NCBI GenBank assembly: GCA_036351055.1
Contig: JAZBOH010000242.1
Span: 1-30,315, forward strand
Origin: JABDPF01 sp036351055
Lineage (GTDB): Bacteria; Pseudomonadota; Gammaproteobacteria; Xanthomonadales; SZUA-36
Length of the DNA stretch: 30,315 nt
Direction: 5' to 3'
Part shown: positions 7,871 to 15,833 of the stretch, piece after piece
Position numbering within the stretch: the stretch's first letter is position 1
How the letters are laid out: each line of letters begins with the position of its first letter
Notes under the pieces: model-generated
What the model was told of the DNA's origin: nothing
The model's database searches: none
The model's input: only the letters and a program-made list of their open reading frames with translations
Position numbers and translations under genes: made by a program

Positions 7871-8728
7871 ATGAGAAATATCCTGCCAGGCCTTTTAATG
7901 GCCTTTTTTACATTCAGTGGCAGCCTGTCCGCCGCTGACTTTGACAGCGAAAAAATGTCGGCCGTGCTGGCCGCGCAAGAAGAAGAAAGCCAGGCCCGTT
8001 ACCCGTTTCGGCACCCGCGGGAAACGCTGGAGTTCTTCGAGGTCGCACCGGGAACGGTCGTGGTCGAGGCGCTGCCGGGCGGTGGCTGGTACTCGAAAAT
8101 TCTCGCCGCCTACCTCGGGCCGGAGGGAAGCCTGGCCGGCGTGGATTATTCTCCTGACATGTTTCCGCTGTTCGGATTCTTCAGCGCCGAGCAGTTGAAA
8201 GCCAAGGAAAACTGGGCCCGGGACTGGGTGGCGGGCGCGGCCGACTGGGGCATCGAAGACGGCGCAGCGATTTCTGCTTTTGTATTCGGCGACTTGCCTG
8301 AAGAAATGAGAGGCACCGCCGACACCGTGCTGTTCATCCGCGCCCTGCATAACCTGGCCCGTTTCGAGCCGGACGGCCAGTACCTGACGATGGCTATGCA
8401 GGATACATACGACGTGCTGAAACCCGGTGGCGTGGTTGGTGTCGTGCAGCACCACGCGCGGCCGGATATGCCCGATGACTGGGCCGCCGGCCAGAATGGC
8501 TACCTGAAATACCAACTCGTTGTTGACCACATGGAAGCGGCCGGTTTTGAGTTTATCGGTGCAATCGACATCAATGCCAACGAACGGGACCAGCCCTCCA
8601 CGGAAGACAAGGTCTGGCGCCTGCCGCCGGTTTTGAACACCAGCCGGGGCGATCCTGAACTCAGGGCGCAGATGATGTCCATCGGCGAGTCCAACCGCAT
8701 GACGCTCAAATTCCGCAAGCCTGAATAG
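7871..8728 (+). CDS. Exported class I SAM-methyltransferase-fold protein (COG4798-like)
   Basis: The start ATG has GAGGAG five bases upstream, which rules out a GTG at 7838. The 285-residue product opens with a signal peptide (about residues 1-22, ending in SLSAA). After this comes a Rossmann-like methyltransferase fold: motif I region VVVEALPGGGWYSKIL, an acidic strand end in GVDYSP, and LKPGGVVGVVQHHARP typical of the post-motif region. Motif I reads LPGGGW instead of the usual E/DxGxGxG. The combination of signal peptide and methyltransferase fold is known from the COG4798 predicted methyltransferases. The next gene begins 9 bp downstream, so it is probably cotranscribed with the molybdenum hydroxylase subunits. 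Whether it methylates anything outside the cytoplasm is doubtful, because SAM is not expected there. Confidence 0.82.
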   Translation: MRNILPGLLMAFFTFSGSLSAADFDSEKMSAVLAAQEEESQARYPFRHPRETLEFFEVAPGTVVVEALPGGGWYSKILAAYLGPEGSLAGVDYSPDMFPLFGFFSAEQLKAKENWARDWVAGAADWGIEDGAAISAFVFGDLPEEMRGTADTVLFIRALHNLARFEPDGQYLTMAMQDTYDVLKPGGVVGVVQHHARPDMPDDWAAGQNGYLKYQLVVDHMEAAGFEFIGAIDINANERDQPSTEDKVWRLPPVLNTSRGDPELRAQMMSIGESNRMTLKFRKPE

Positions 8729-8737
8729 GAAACCCAC

Positions 8738-9193
8738 ATGATCACACTCAAGGTAAACGGCGAATCTCGCCAATTCGACGGCGACGGCGATATGCCGCTG
8801 CTCTGGTACCTGCGCGACGAACTGGCGCTGACCGGAACCAAGTACAGTTGCGGGAAAGGCTTGTGCGGCTCCTGCACGGTGCATCTGAACGGCAGCGCCG
8901 TGCGCTCCTGCGTGATGACCATGGCAGCCGTGGACGGGGCCGAGGTCACGACGATCGAAGGCCTTGGCGCCAACGAAATGCACCCGCTACAGGTAGCATG
9001 GGCAGAGAACGACGTCCCGCAGTGCGGTTACTGCCAGCCGGGACAAATCATGCAGGCCGCTTCCTTGCTGGCACAAAACCCGAGCCCTGACGACAAACAG
9101 ATCGAGGACACCATGCAAGGCGTGATCTGCCGTTGTGGCACCTACTCCCGGATCCGAAAAGCGATCAAGTCAGCTGCGGGAGGTGCCTCATGA
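8738..9193 (+). CDS. 2Fe-2S subunit of an IorAB-type molybdenum hydroxylase
   Basis: This 151-residue protein is the small electron-transfer subunit of the xanthine dehydrogenase/aldehyde oxidase family, closest to isoquinoline 1-oxidoreductase alpha type. The N-terminal plant-type ferredoxin cluster is bound by Cys38, Cys43, Cys46 and Cys58 (CGKGLCGSC). The C-terminal helical domain binds the second cluster by Cys96, Cys99, Cys131 and Cys133 (CGYC and CRC). All eight ligands are present and the length is typical. AGGAAA precedes the ATG. Its stop overlaps the start of the large subunit gene (ATGA), so the two are translationally coupled. Electrons would pass from the molybdenum site of the large subunit to an outside acceptor such as a cytochrome. 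The substrate is unknown. Confidence 0.93.
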   Translation: MITLKVNGESRQFDGDGDMPLLWYLRDELALTGTKYSCGKGLCGSCTVHLNGSAVRSCVMTMAAVDGAEVTTIEGLGANEMHPLQVAWAENDVPQCGYCQPGQIMQAASLLAQNPSPDDKQIEDTMQGVICRCGTYSRIRKAIKSAAGGAS

Positions 9194-11499
9194 GCACGCA
9201 GGAATATCCCGTACCGGTATTGCCCTTTGAACGGAAGGCGATCGCAAAGGCGGTGAACCCCGAAGTTACCGCTTTCAACCATACGCGCAGCGTCAGCCGC
9301 CGCGATTTTCTCAAGGCCGGCAGTGTACTGGTCATTGGCGTTTCGCTGTTTGGCTGCTCGGAAGGGGAGCGGGAGCAGGTGGCCGAAACGCCGGCGATAT
9401 CCGGCCCATGGACCCCGGACGTGTACGTCAGCTTCGACGCAGAAGGCACCGTGACCATCGTCTCCCACCGTAGCGAAATGGGACAGGGCATCAAGACCAG
9501 CCTTCCAGCCGTGGTGGCCGACGAGATGGAGGCCGACTGGAACCGTGTTGTCGTGGAACAGGCTACCGGTGACAAGAAGTTCGGCGATCAAAGTACCGGC
9601 GGTTCCCTGTCCGTGATCAGTTTCTTCCAGCGGATGCGTGAAGCCGGCGCAAGTGTGCGGCTCCTGCTTGAGCAGGCCGCTGCGCAGCAATGGGGCGTCG
9701 CTGTTTCAGAGTGCAGTGCGCAGCAACATAAAGTGGTTCACAAGGGCAGCGACAAAAGTGCCGATTTCCGTGAACTGCTGGCAGTCGCTTCACAACTGCC
9801 CGTGCCAACACCGGACCAGCTTACGCTGAAGACCCCGGATCAATATCGCTACATCGGCAAGTCGATGAGGATCGTTGATATGCACGAGATGACCCACGGA
9901 ACGGCACGATACGGTGCGGATATTCGCGTTCCGGGCATGAAGTTCGCAGCGATCGCGCGGCCGCCGGTGGTTTTTGGAAAGGTCAAATCCTACGACGCTA
10001 CGAAGGCCCTGGCCGTGAAGGGCGTACAGGCGGTGGTCGAGCTGCCGGCACTGGAACCGCCGGCCGTATACAAGGCCCTGGGCGGCGTGGCCGTGGTTGC
10101 CGACAACAGTTGGGCGGCGCTAAAAGCCCGTGACCTGCTGTCCGTTGAATGGGACAACGGCGCCAATGCCGATTACGACTCCGGCCGTTTCAAACAGGCA
10201 CTGCTCGAAGCCGTCCGGCAGCCTGGTGCGAACCAGCGCAACGACGGTAATTTCGACGAAGCCCAGGCCTCGGCTGCAAGCACCCTGGAAGCCGAGTATT
10301 ACGCGCCGCACCTGGGGCACATGATGATGGAGCCGCCAGCTGCGATGGCCGACGTCAGGGCAGACTTCTGCGAAGTATGGGCGCCGACCCAGGACCCTCA
10401 ATCCCTGGTTGGCATGGCAACCGCGATTTCCGGTCTGCCGGAAGACAAGGTGCGCATCAACATGAGCCTGCTGGGCAGCGCGTTTGGCCGCAAGGGCAAG
10501 GGCGACTACGTGAACGAGGCCCTGTTCCTGTCAAAAGAAGTGGGTGCACCGGTACTGGTGCAGTGGAGTCGTGAGGACGAAGTACGCCATGGCTATTACC
10601 ACACCGTAAGCGCCCAGCATTTGTCCGTCGGGCTGGACGAGAGCGGCAAGGTCACCGCGTGGCGCCATCGCCTGGCTTATCCCAGCATCATGTCGACCTT
10701 CAACCCGGCCGCCAAGGCCCCGGCCAAGCTGGAACTGGGCCAGGGTGTGATCAACTTGCCTTACGAGATCGACAACATTCGTGTCGAAGCGAGTGAAGCT
10801 GATGCAAAAGTGCGCATTGGCTGGCTGCGCTCGGTTTGCACGATATTCCAGTCGTTTGCGATCAACGCCTTTAGCGATGAGATCGCGCACGCCCGCGGCC
10901 TGGACCCGGTTGAAAACCTGCTTGAACTGCTCGGCCCGGACCGCACCATCGACCTGGCCCGGTTCGGCATGGAAAACAAGGAAGGTCATCCCTTCCAGAC
11001 CGGTCGTCTACGTGGTGTCATCGAACTGGTGGCAGAAAAAGCCGGTTGGGGCAGGGAACTGCCAGCCGGGCATGGCCTGGGTATTGCCGCCCAGTACAGT
11101 TTTGACACCTACGCGGCGGCAGTGATCGAAGTGGCGGTTGGTGAAGACGGCTCCTGGCGTGTACCGCGAGTGGATTTTGCCATCGACTGTGGCCAAGTGG
11201 TAAATGTCGACCGTGTGAAGGCGCAGCAGGAAGGCGCCGCCGTGTTCGGTCTCAGCCTGGCGCGGTATGGGAAGCTGACCATGAGTAACGGTCGCGTGGA
11301 CCAGGGCAACTTCAACGATTCCCGGCTCGTGCGGTTTGGCATGGATCCCGAAACGCACGTGCACCTGGTGGACAGCCACCTGGCGCCTTCCGGCGTTGGT
11401 GAGCCCGGTGTGCCGCCGTTTGCCCCGGCCCTGGCCAACGCCATCTTCGCGGCAACCGGCAAGCGAATCCGCGAACTGCCGATTGGAATCAGGATTTGA
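9190..11499 (+). CDS. Molybdopterin-binding large subunit, IorB-type, Tat-exported
   Basis: I choose ATG 9190, which overlaps the previous stop (ATGA), over an upstream start at 9133. The 769-residue product has a twin-arginine signal SRRDFLKAG at 36-44 followed by a hydrophobic stretch and LFGC (Cys56), which may be a lipidation site. The mature part is an xanthine dehydrogenase-type Mo-binding subunit in the fused IorB form: GQG in the SEMGQGIKTS segment, GSAFGRKGKGDY in the middle, and near the C-terminus GVGEPG with the conserved catalytic Glu. There is no FAD subunit gene here, as is usual for IorAB-type enzymes, which donate electrons to cytochromes. Likely location is the periplasmic face of the inner membrane. 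The oxidised substrate (an aldehyde or N-heterocycle) cannot be told from sequence. Confidence 0.92.
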   Translation: MSTQEYPVPVLPFERKAIAKAVNPEVTAFNHTRSVSRRDFLKAGSVLVIGVSLFGCSEGEREQVAETPAISGPWTPDVYVSFDAEGTVTIVSHRSEMGQGIKTSLPAVVADEMEADWNRVVVEQATGDKKFGDQSTGGSLSVISFFQRMREAGASVRLLLEQAAAQQWGVAVSECSAQQHKVVHKGSDKSADFRELLAVASQLPVPTPDQLTLKTPDQYRYIGKSMRIVDMHEMTHGTARYGADIRVPGMKFAAIARPPVVFGKVKSYDATKALAVKGVQAVVELPALEPPAVYKALGGVAVVADNSWAALKARDLLSVEWDNGANADYDSGRFKQALLEAVRQPGANQRNDGNFDEAQASAASTLEAEYYAPHLGHMMMEPPAAMADVRADFCEVWAPTQDPQSLVGMATAISGLPEDKVRINMSLLGSAFGRKGKGDYVNEALFLSKEVGAPVLVQWSREDEVRHGYYHTVSAQHLSVGLDESGKVTAWRHRLAYPSIMSTFNPAAKAPAKLELGQGVINLPYEIDNIRVEASEADAKVRIGWLRSVCTIFQSFAINAFSDEIAHARGLDPVENLLELLGPDRTIDLARFGMENKEGHPFQTGRLRGVIELVAEKAGWGRELPAGHGLGIAAQYSFDTYAAAVIEVAVGEDGSWRVPRVDFAIDCGQVVNVDRVKAQQEGAAVFGLSLARYGKLTMSNGRVDQGNFNDSRLVRFGMDPETHVHLVDSHLAPSGVGEPGVPPFAPALANAIFAATGKRIRELPIGIRI

Positions 11500-11513
11500 A
11501 GCGATAGAAGCTG

Positions 11514-12602
11514 ATGCATAAAACACACCTGTACGATGCCCATGTCGAGGCGGGAGCCCGCATGGTGGACTTCGTGGGCTGGAACATGCCCATCAATTAC
11601 GGCTCGCAAATGGATGAGCACAAGGCGGTACGCACCGACGCCGGCATGTTCGACGTGTCACACATGACGGTGGTGGACATCCGCGGGCCGCAGGCCCGGG
11701 ACTTTTTGTCCTACCTGCTGGCGAACGACGTGGCCCGGCTGCAAGAGACGGGCAGGGCGCTTTACAGTTGCATGCTGAACGAGTCCGGCGGTGTGATCGA
11801 TGACCTGATCGCCTACTACATGGACGATCACTGGTACCGCCTGGTGGTGAATGCGGCGACCCGTGACAAGGGCCTGGCCTGGCTGGCGAAGAATGGCATG
11901 GCGTTCAGCATTTCGCTGACCGAGCACTTTGAGTTGGCCATGATTGCCGTGCAGGGGCCGAATGCCCGTGCAAAAGTCCATTCCCTGCTGCCCAAGGAAG
12001 TCGTCGAAGACATTGCCACGATGAAGTCATTCAGCGCGGTCCTGTGCGGCGGCTATTTCATCGCGCGCACGGGTTATACCGGCGAGGATGGATACGAAGT
12101 ACTGCTGCCGGCCGAAGAGGCGCTGGAGTTCTGGAGCCGTTTGATTGAGGCGGGTGTCAAGCCATGCGGCCTGGCGGCCCGCGATACGCTGCGCCTGGAA
12201 GCCGGTATGCACCTGTACGGCCAGGACATGGACGAGGACGTGACACCACTGGAATCAGGGCTTGCCTGGACGGTGGCGATGAAGGATGACCGCTGTTTTA
12301 TCGGTCGCGATGCCCTGGCCCAGCAGTTGGAACACGGCGTGGAGCGCAGGTTGGCCGGCATCTTGCTCGAAGGTCGCGGCGTCTTGCGCCCGGGCTACCG
12401 CGTTGTCACGCGAAGCGGCGATGGCCAGACCACCAGCGGCACGTTCTCACCGACGCTGGAGAGAGCCATCGCCCTGGCGAGGGTGCCGGCTGATGCCAGC
12501 GGCAGCTGCGAAGTGGAGATCCGCGGCAAGCTGTTCCCGGCGCGGCTGGTCATTCCGCCTTTCGCACGACACGGCGCTATTTGTGAGGGAATTCTGGACT
12601 AG
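11514..12602 (+). CDS. gcvT: Glycine cleavage system T protein (aminomethyltransferase)
   Basis: The 362-residue protein transfers the methylene group from the aminomethyl-lipoyl arm of H protein to tetrahydrofolate and releases ammonia. Family marks include VGWNMPINYGSQ near the N-terminus, FDVSHM (46-51), GGVIDD with the conserved folate-side Asp96, ARTGYTGEDGYE and RDTLRLEAGMHLYGQD. Length matches GcvT. It starts 14 bp after the molybdopterin subunit gene, so it probably reads through from that operon, which is an unusual neighbour. gcvH follows on the same strand after a REP-type hairpin. No gcvP is present in the window. Confidence 0.95.
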   Translation: MHKTHLYDAHVEAGARMVDFVGWNMPINYGSQMDEHKAVRTDAGMFDVSHMTVVDIRGPQARDFLSYLLANDVARLQETGRALYSCMLNESGGVIDDLIAYYMDDHWYRLVVNAATRDKGLAWLAKNGMAFSISLTEHFELAMIAVQGPNARAKVHSLLPKEVVEDIATMKSFSAVLCGGYFIARTGYTGEDGYEVLLPAEEALEFWSRLIEAGVKPCGLAARDTLRLEAGMHLYGQDMDEDVTPLESGLAWTVAMKDDRCFIGRDALAQQLEHGVERRLAGILLEGRGVLRPGYRVVTRSGDGQTTSGTFSPTLERAIALARVPADASGSCEVEIRGKLFPARLVIPPFARHGAICEGILD

Positions 12603-12603
12603 T

Positions 12604-12672
12604 TGGAGCGGCGAGAGCCGCGATTTTTTCGCAACCTAAAATCAAAAACCCATCGCGGCTTTCACCGCTCCA
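12604..12672. repeat. REP-type palindrome between gcvT and gcvH
   Basis: Two imperfect inverted arms (12604-12624 and 12652-12672) carry the sequences TGGAGCGG...GAGCCGCGAT and the matching reverse. This is the GGAGCGGCnnnnGCCGCGAT type of REP sequence also seen at 16455-16515 in this window and common in Pseudomonas and Xanthomonadales genomes. It begins directly after the gcvT stop and could protect or end the gcvT transcript. Confidence 0.75.
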
Positions 12673-12776
12673 GCCAGCTTTCTCCAACCCGGATCAACCA
12701 ACCGTAAACTTTCCACTGGAACGCATTGCGCGCGGTGTTAAAATTCGAGACAGATTTCAGCCGAGGTAGATTCAAA

Positions 12777-13163
12777 ATGAGTGAAGTTCGTTCAGACCGG
12801 CTTTACAGGGAAAGTCACGAATGGGTTCGCGACCAGGGTGATGGCACGGCGGTCGTTGGCATCTCCGATCACGCGCAGGCACAGTTGGGTGACATGGTTT
12901 ATGTCGAACTGCCGGAGCCGGGCATGAGCTACGAGCAAGGTGAAGCCTGCGCGGTGGTCGAGTCCGTCAAGGCGGCTTCCGATGCCTACGCCCCGGTTTC
13001 CGGGGAAGTCATCGAGGCCAACGGCGCTCTGGAAGACGAACCCGAACTGGTCAATACCGATCCTTTTGGTGAGGGTTGGATGTTCAAGATCCAGCTTTCC
13101 AATCCGTCTGAGCTAGAAGGCCTGTTGAGCGCCGAAGCCTACGCGGCCCTCCAGGAGGATTAA
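12777..13163 (+). CDS. gcvH: Glycine cleavage system H protein (lipoyl carrier)
   Basis: The start is ATG 12777 with GAGG ten bases upstream; an in-frame ATG at 12726 would add an unconserved 17-residue leader. The 128-residue product is a full-length H protein. The lipoyl-lysine is Lys65 in ESVKAASD, flanked by the conserved SHEWV (13-17), VVGISDHAQAQLGD and FGEGWMFKI. It carries the aminomethyl intermediate between P, T and L proteins in the cytoplasm. It is separated from gcvT by 174 bp containing a REP hairpin. A TAAAAT at 12739-12744 could be its own -10 element, though no good -35 is seen. Confidence 0.95.
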   Translation: MSEVRSDRLYRESHEWVRDQGDGTAVVGISDHAQAQLGDMVYVELPEPGMSYEQGEACAVVESVKAASDAYAPVSGEVIEANGALEDEPELVNTDPFGEGWMFKIQLSNPSELEGLLSAEAYAALQED

Positions 13164-13275
13164 GGAGTCTCACGCGCTACGGCACTCCTCAAGCGCTTTT
13201 TCGCCTTCGGCGAAATCGCACTTGCTCCGTTGCCTGCGCTTTGCTCGACTTACCCGACCGGGGCCGGTTGGTGGC

Positions 13276-14166
13276 CTAAGCCGTCAGGCGCTCGAAAGCT
13301 TCCCGGTATTTTGCCGCGGTCGCTTGCGTTACATCTGATGGGATCGGCGGTGGTGGTGGGCGCTTGTTCCAGTCCAACGTTTCCAGGTAATCCCTGACGA
13401 ACTGCTTGTCGTAGCTCGGCGGGCTGCTGTCGGGCCGGTAGGATTCTTCCGGCCAGAAGCGTGACGAGTCGGGCGTCAGCACTTCATCCATCAGCACCAG
13501 GCTCCCGTCCTGGTCGAGACCGAACTCGAACTTGGTATCGGCGATAATGATGCCGCGCTGCGCCGCGTGTTCCACCGCGAAACGGTATACCCGGATGCTG
13601 ACGTCCCGCACCTGCTCCGCCATGGGCGCTCCCACCAGTTCAACGATCGCCTCGAAGTCGATGTTCTCGTCGTGCTGGCCGGCACGGGCCTTGCTGGAAG
13701 GGGTGAAGATCACCTCCGGCAAGCGGTCGGCCTGGCGCAGCCCCGGGGGCAGTGCAATTCCGCAAACTGAACCGCTGGCCTGGTAGTCTTTCCAGCCCGA
13801 GCCGATCAGGTAGCCGCGTACGACGGCTTCCAGCGGCAGTGGCTGCAGCCGCTTGACCACGACCGAGCGGCGTTCAAGCATATCCAGCACATCCGGATCG
13901 TCGATGACATCGGCCACCGGGATGCCGCTGAGGTGATTGGCCACGATATGCGAGGTCTTTTCAAACCAGAAATTGGCGATCTGGGTGAGGATTTCTCCCT
14001 TGCCCGGTATCGGGTCGTTCATCACCACGTCAAAGGCGGAAAGCCGGTCGGAAGCGACGATCAGCATGTGCTCGTCGTCAATAGCGAAGCTGTCACGTAC
14101 CTTGCCCTGGTGGATCAGGGGGTACTGGGTGAGCAGACTGGCGTGGTAGGTGGGGGTGGAAGACAT
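13276..14166 (-). CDS. purC: Phosphoribosylaminoimidazole-succinocarboxamide synthase
   Basis: This 296-residue SAICAR synthase joins aspartate to CAIR with ATP in purine synthesis. Marks include HQGKVRD (19-25), ASDRLSAFDV (38-47), LPLEAVVRGYLIGSGWKDY and the late signature IIIADTKFEFG followed by LMDEVLTPDSSRFW. The length is that of the longer PurC group (near 300 residues, as in yeast Ade1) rather than the short E. coli form. The gene converges with gcvH; the 112 bp between them hold only a small 7-bp hairpin. It is divergent from djlA. Confidence 0.96.
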   Translation of the reverse strand: MSSTPTYHASLLTQYPLIHQGKVRDSFAIDDEHMLIVASDRLSAFDVVMNDPIPGKGEILTQIANFWFEKTSHIVANHLSGIPVADVIDDPDVLDMLERRSVVVKRLQPLPLEAVVRGYLIGSGWKDYQASGSVCGIALPPGLRQADRLPEVIFTPSSKARAGQHDENIDFEAIVELVGAPMAEQVRDVSIRVYRFAVEHAAQRGIIIADTKFEFGLDQDGSLVLMDEVLTPDSSRFWPEESYRPDSSPPSYDKQFVRDYLETLDWNKRPPPPPIPSDVTQATAAKYREAFERLTA

Positions 14167-14200
14167 CGGCTTGCGCGCTCTCGGGTTCGTTTGAAGATAA

Positions 14201-14224
14201 ATTCGCGAGCAATGCTCGCTCCAG
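14201..14224. repeat. Degenerate REP-type palindrome upstream of purC
   Basis: GCGAGC (14205-14210) and GCTCGC (14214-14219) form a 6-bp stem with a 3-base loop, followed by TCCAGC. The right half matches the palindrome at 27852-27880, while the left arm has lost its outer GGA. It would lie in the 5' leader of purC. Confidence 0.5.
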
Positions 14225-14235
14225 CGTGTGCGGCA

Positions 14236-14264
14236 ATTATATACTTCGTGGCTGCGATGATTAA
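14236..14264 (-). promoter_or_regulatory. Possible sigma-70 promoter of purC
   Basis: Read on the minus strand, TTAATC (14264-14259), a 17-bp spacer and a perfect TATAAT (14241-14236) lie about 70 bases upstream of the purC start. The -10 is strong and the -35 weak. No PurR-like operator was recognised. Confidence 0.4.
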
Positions 14265-14274
14265 CAGGCTGTGA

Positions 14275-15096
14275 ATGTTTGTGAGCACGGGTGGCGATTT
14301 CAAAATTCCCCGGAATTGGTGGGGCAAAATAGTAGGCGGGGTGCTAGGCCTGTTCAAGGGCAGCATCAGCGGCCTGTTGATCGGTATTCTGCTGGGGCAC
14401 ATGGTGGACCGCTTTATTGCCGGTTTCGTGGGAGTCAACAAGACCCAGCACGCGTTTTTTGATGCCTTGTTCGCCTGTCTTGGCCACCTCAGCAAGGCCG
14501 ATGGCCAGATCACCCCGAACGAGATCCGCATGGTTGAAGACCTGATGCGGCAGATGAACATCACGGGTGAGCACCGGCAGCGGGCAATCAGGCTGTTCAA
14601 CCAGGGCAAGCAGGCGGATTTCCAGATGGAAACCGTGCTGCACCCCTTCCTGCAGGCCTCGGTGGTGCGCCAGGACCTGCGCCAGATGTTCACCGAGATA
14701 CTGGTCGAAGCGGCCTTCTCCAGCGGCTCGGTCAGCCCCGAAGAAACCGCCATCCTGCAAAAAGTCGCCGGGCTGTTGCGCATTCCGGGGAACGTGTTTG
14801 CCGCCATGATGAATGCCCGCAGCGCTGCGGGCGGCGCTTATTACCGGGCCGGAGGGCGGCAGGCCCCGGGGCGGCACGTGGAGAGCATGGACCAGGCTTA
14901 CGCCAAGCTGGGCCTGACAAAATCGGCCAGTGATGCCGAGGTAAAAAAGGCTTACCGCAAACTGGTCAGCCAATACCACCCGGACAAGCTGGTATCCCGC
15001 GGCCTGCCCGAGGAAATGATGGACATGGCCAAGACGCGCGTGCGTGAAATCAACACGGCCTATGACCAGATCAAGCAGACCCGGGGCTTCAAGTAG
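14275..15096 (+). CDS. djlA: DjlA-type membrane-anchored J-domain co-chaperone with TerB domain
   Basis: The 273-residue protein has the three parts of DjlA: a Gly-rich N-terminal membrane segment (about 19-41, including GLFKGSISGLLIGILLG), a TerB-like helical domain (about 57-175, with SKADGQITPNEI), and a C-terminal J-domain (about 206-273) with HPD at 235-237. The J-domain stimulates DnaK ATPase at the cytoplasmic face of the inner membrane. The linker is Arg/Gly-rich, as in other members. ATG 14275 or GTG 14281 could be the start; neither has a strong ribosome binding site. Length and domain order are normal. Confidence 0.92.
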   Translation: MFVSTGGDFKIPRNWWGKIVGGVLGLFKGSISGLLIGILLGHMVDRFIAGFVGVNKTQHAFFDALFACLGHLSKADGQITPNEIRMVEDLMRQMNITGEHRQRAIRLFNQGKQADFQMETVLHPFLQASVVRQDLRQMFTEILVEAAFSSGSVSPEETAILQKVAGLLRIPGNVFAAMMNARSAAGGAYYRAGGRQAPGRHVESMDQAYAKLGLTKSASDAEVKKAYRKLVSQYHPDKLVSRGLPEEMMDMAKTRVREINTAYDQIKQTRGFK

Positions 15097-15170
15097 GGTC
15101 GACGCGAAAAAGTCCTCCAGGCAGGCCTAAATTATATTAGAATAACTTAATTAAAGCGGAGAGCGGCAAA

Positions 15171-15833
15171 ATGAAACAATCCACGGTAATTGCCCCGTCC
15201 ATCCTGTCGGCTGATTTTGCACGCCTGGGCGACGACGTGCGTGATGTGCTCGATGCGGGTGCCGACTGGGTTCACTTCGACGTGATGGACAACCATTACG
15301 TGCCCAACCTGACCTTTGGGCCGATGATTTGCAGCGCACTGCGCAACTACGGTATCGAGGCGCCCATCGATGTTCACCTGATGGTGGAACCGGTGGATGA
15401 CCTGGTGCTCCAGTTTGCAAAGGCCGGCGCCAGCCTGATCACTTTTCATCCCGAAGCCAGCCGCCACGTGGACCGCACGATCCAGCTGATTACCGAGAAC
15501 GGTTGCAAGGCCGGCCTGGCGCTGAACCCGTCCACGCCGTTCGGGCAGTTGCACTGGACCCTGGAAAAGCTCGACATGGTGCTGCTGATGTCGGTGAACC
15601 CCGGCTTTGGCGGCCAGTCCTTTATCCCGCACGTGCTGGACAAGGCAAGAAAGCTACGGCAGATGATCGACGATACCGGCAGGGAGATCCGCCTGGAGGT
15701 CGACGGCGGGGTGAAAATCGGCAATATCGGCGAGATTTCTGCAGCCGGTATCGACACCTTTGTGGCCGGGTCGGCCATCTTCGGTTCCGAAAGCTACGAG
15801 GATACGATCAGCCAGATGAGGGCCAACGCGTAG
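15171..15833 (+). CDS. rpe: Ribulose-phosphate 3-epimerase
   Basis: The 220-residue TIM-barrel enzyme interconverts ribulose 5-phosphate and xylulose 5-phosphate in the pentose phosphate pathway. Visible marks are APSILSADFARLG at the N-terminus, HFDVMDNHYVPNLTFG with a metal-binding His-x-Asp, DVHLMV, VNPGFGGQSF and EVDGGV with the second catalytic Asp. GGAGAG lies seven bases upstream of the ATG. Its last 26 bp overlap the end of the convergent sortase gene. The usual partners (gph, trpE) are not directly adjacent: the sortase locus sits between rpe and trpE. Confidence 0.96.
   Translation: MKQSTVIAPSILSADFARLGDDVRDVLDAGADWVHFDVMDNHYVPNLTFGPMICSALRNYGIEAPIDVHLMVEPVDDLVLQFAKAGASLITFHPEASRHVDRTIQLITENGCKAGLALNPSTPFGQLHWTLEKLDMVLLMSVNPGFGGQSFIPHVLDKARKLRQMIDDTGREIRLEVDGGVKIGNIGEISAAGIDTFVAGSAIFGSESYEDTISQMRANA

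Noticed and set aside
7895..8983. 362-codon open frame on the minus strand
   Set aside because: It spans two recognisable plus-strand genes in antisense and shows no family motif.
12603..12776. Glycine riboswitch near the gcv genes
   Set aside because: The gap is filled by a REP palindrome, and no tandem aptamer-like conserved core was seen here or upstream of gcvT.
13199..13215. 7-bp hairpin between gcvH and purC as a terminator
   Set aside because: TTTCGCC/GGCGAAA pairs well, but no T-run follows on either strand, so intrinsic termination is not supported.
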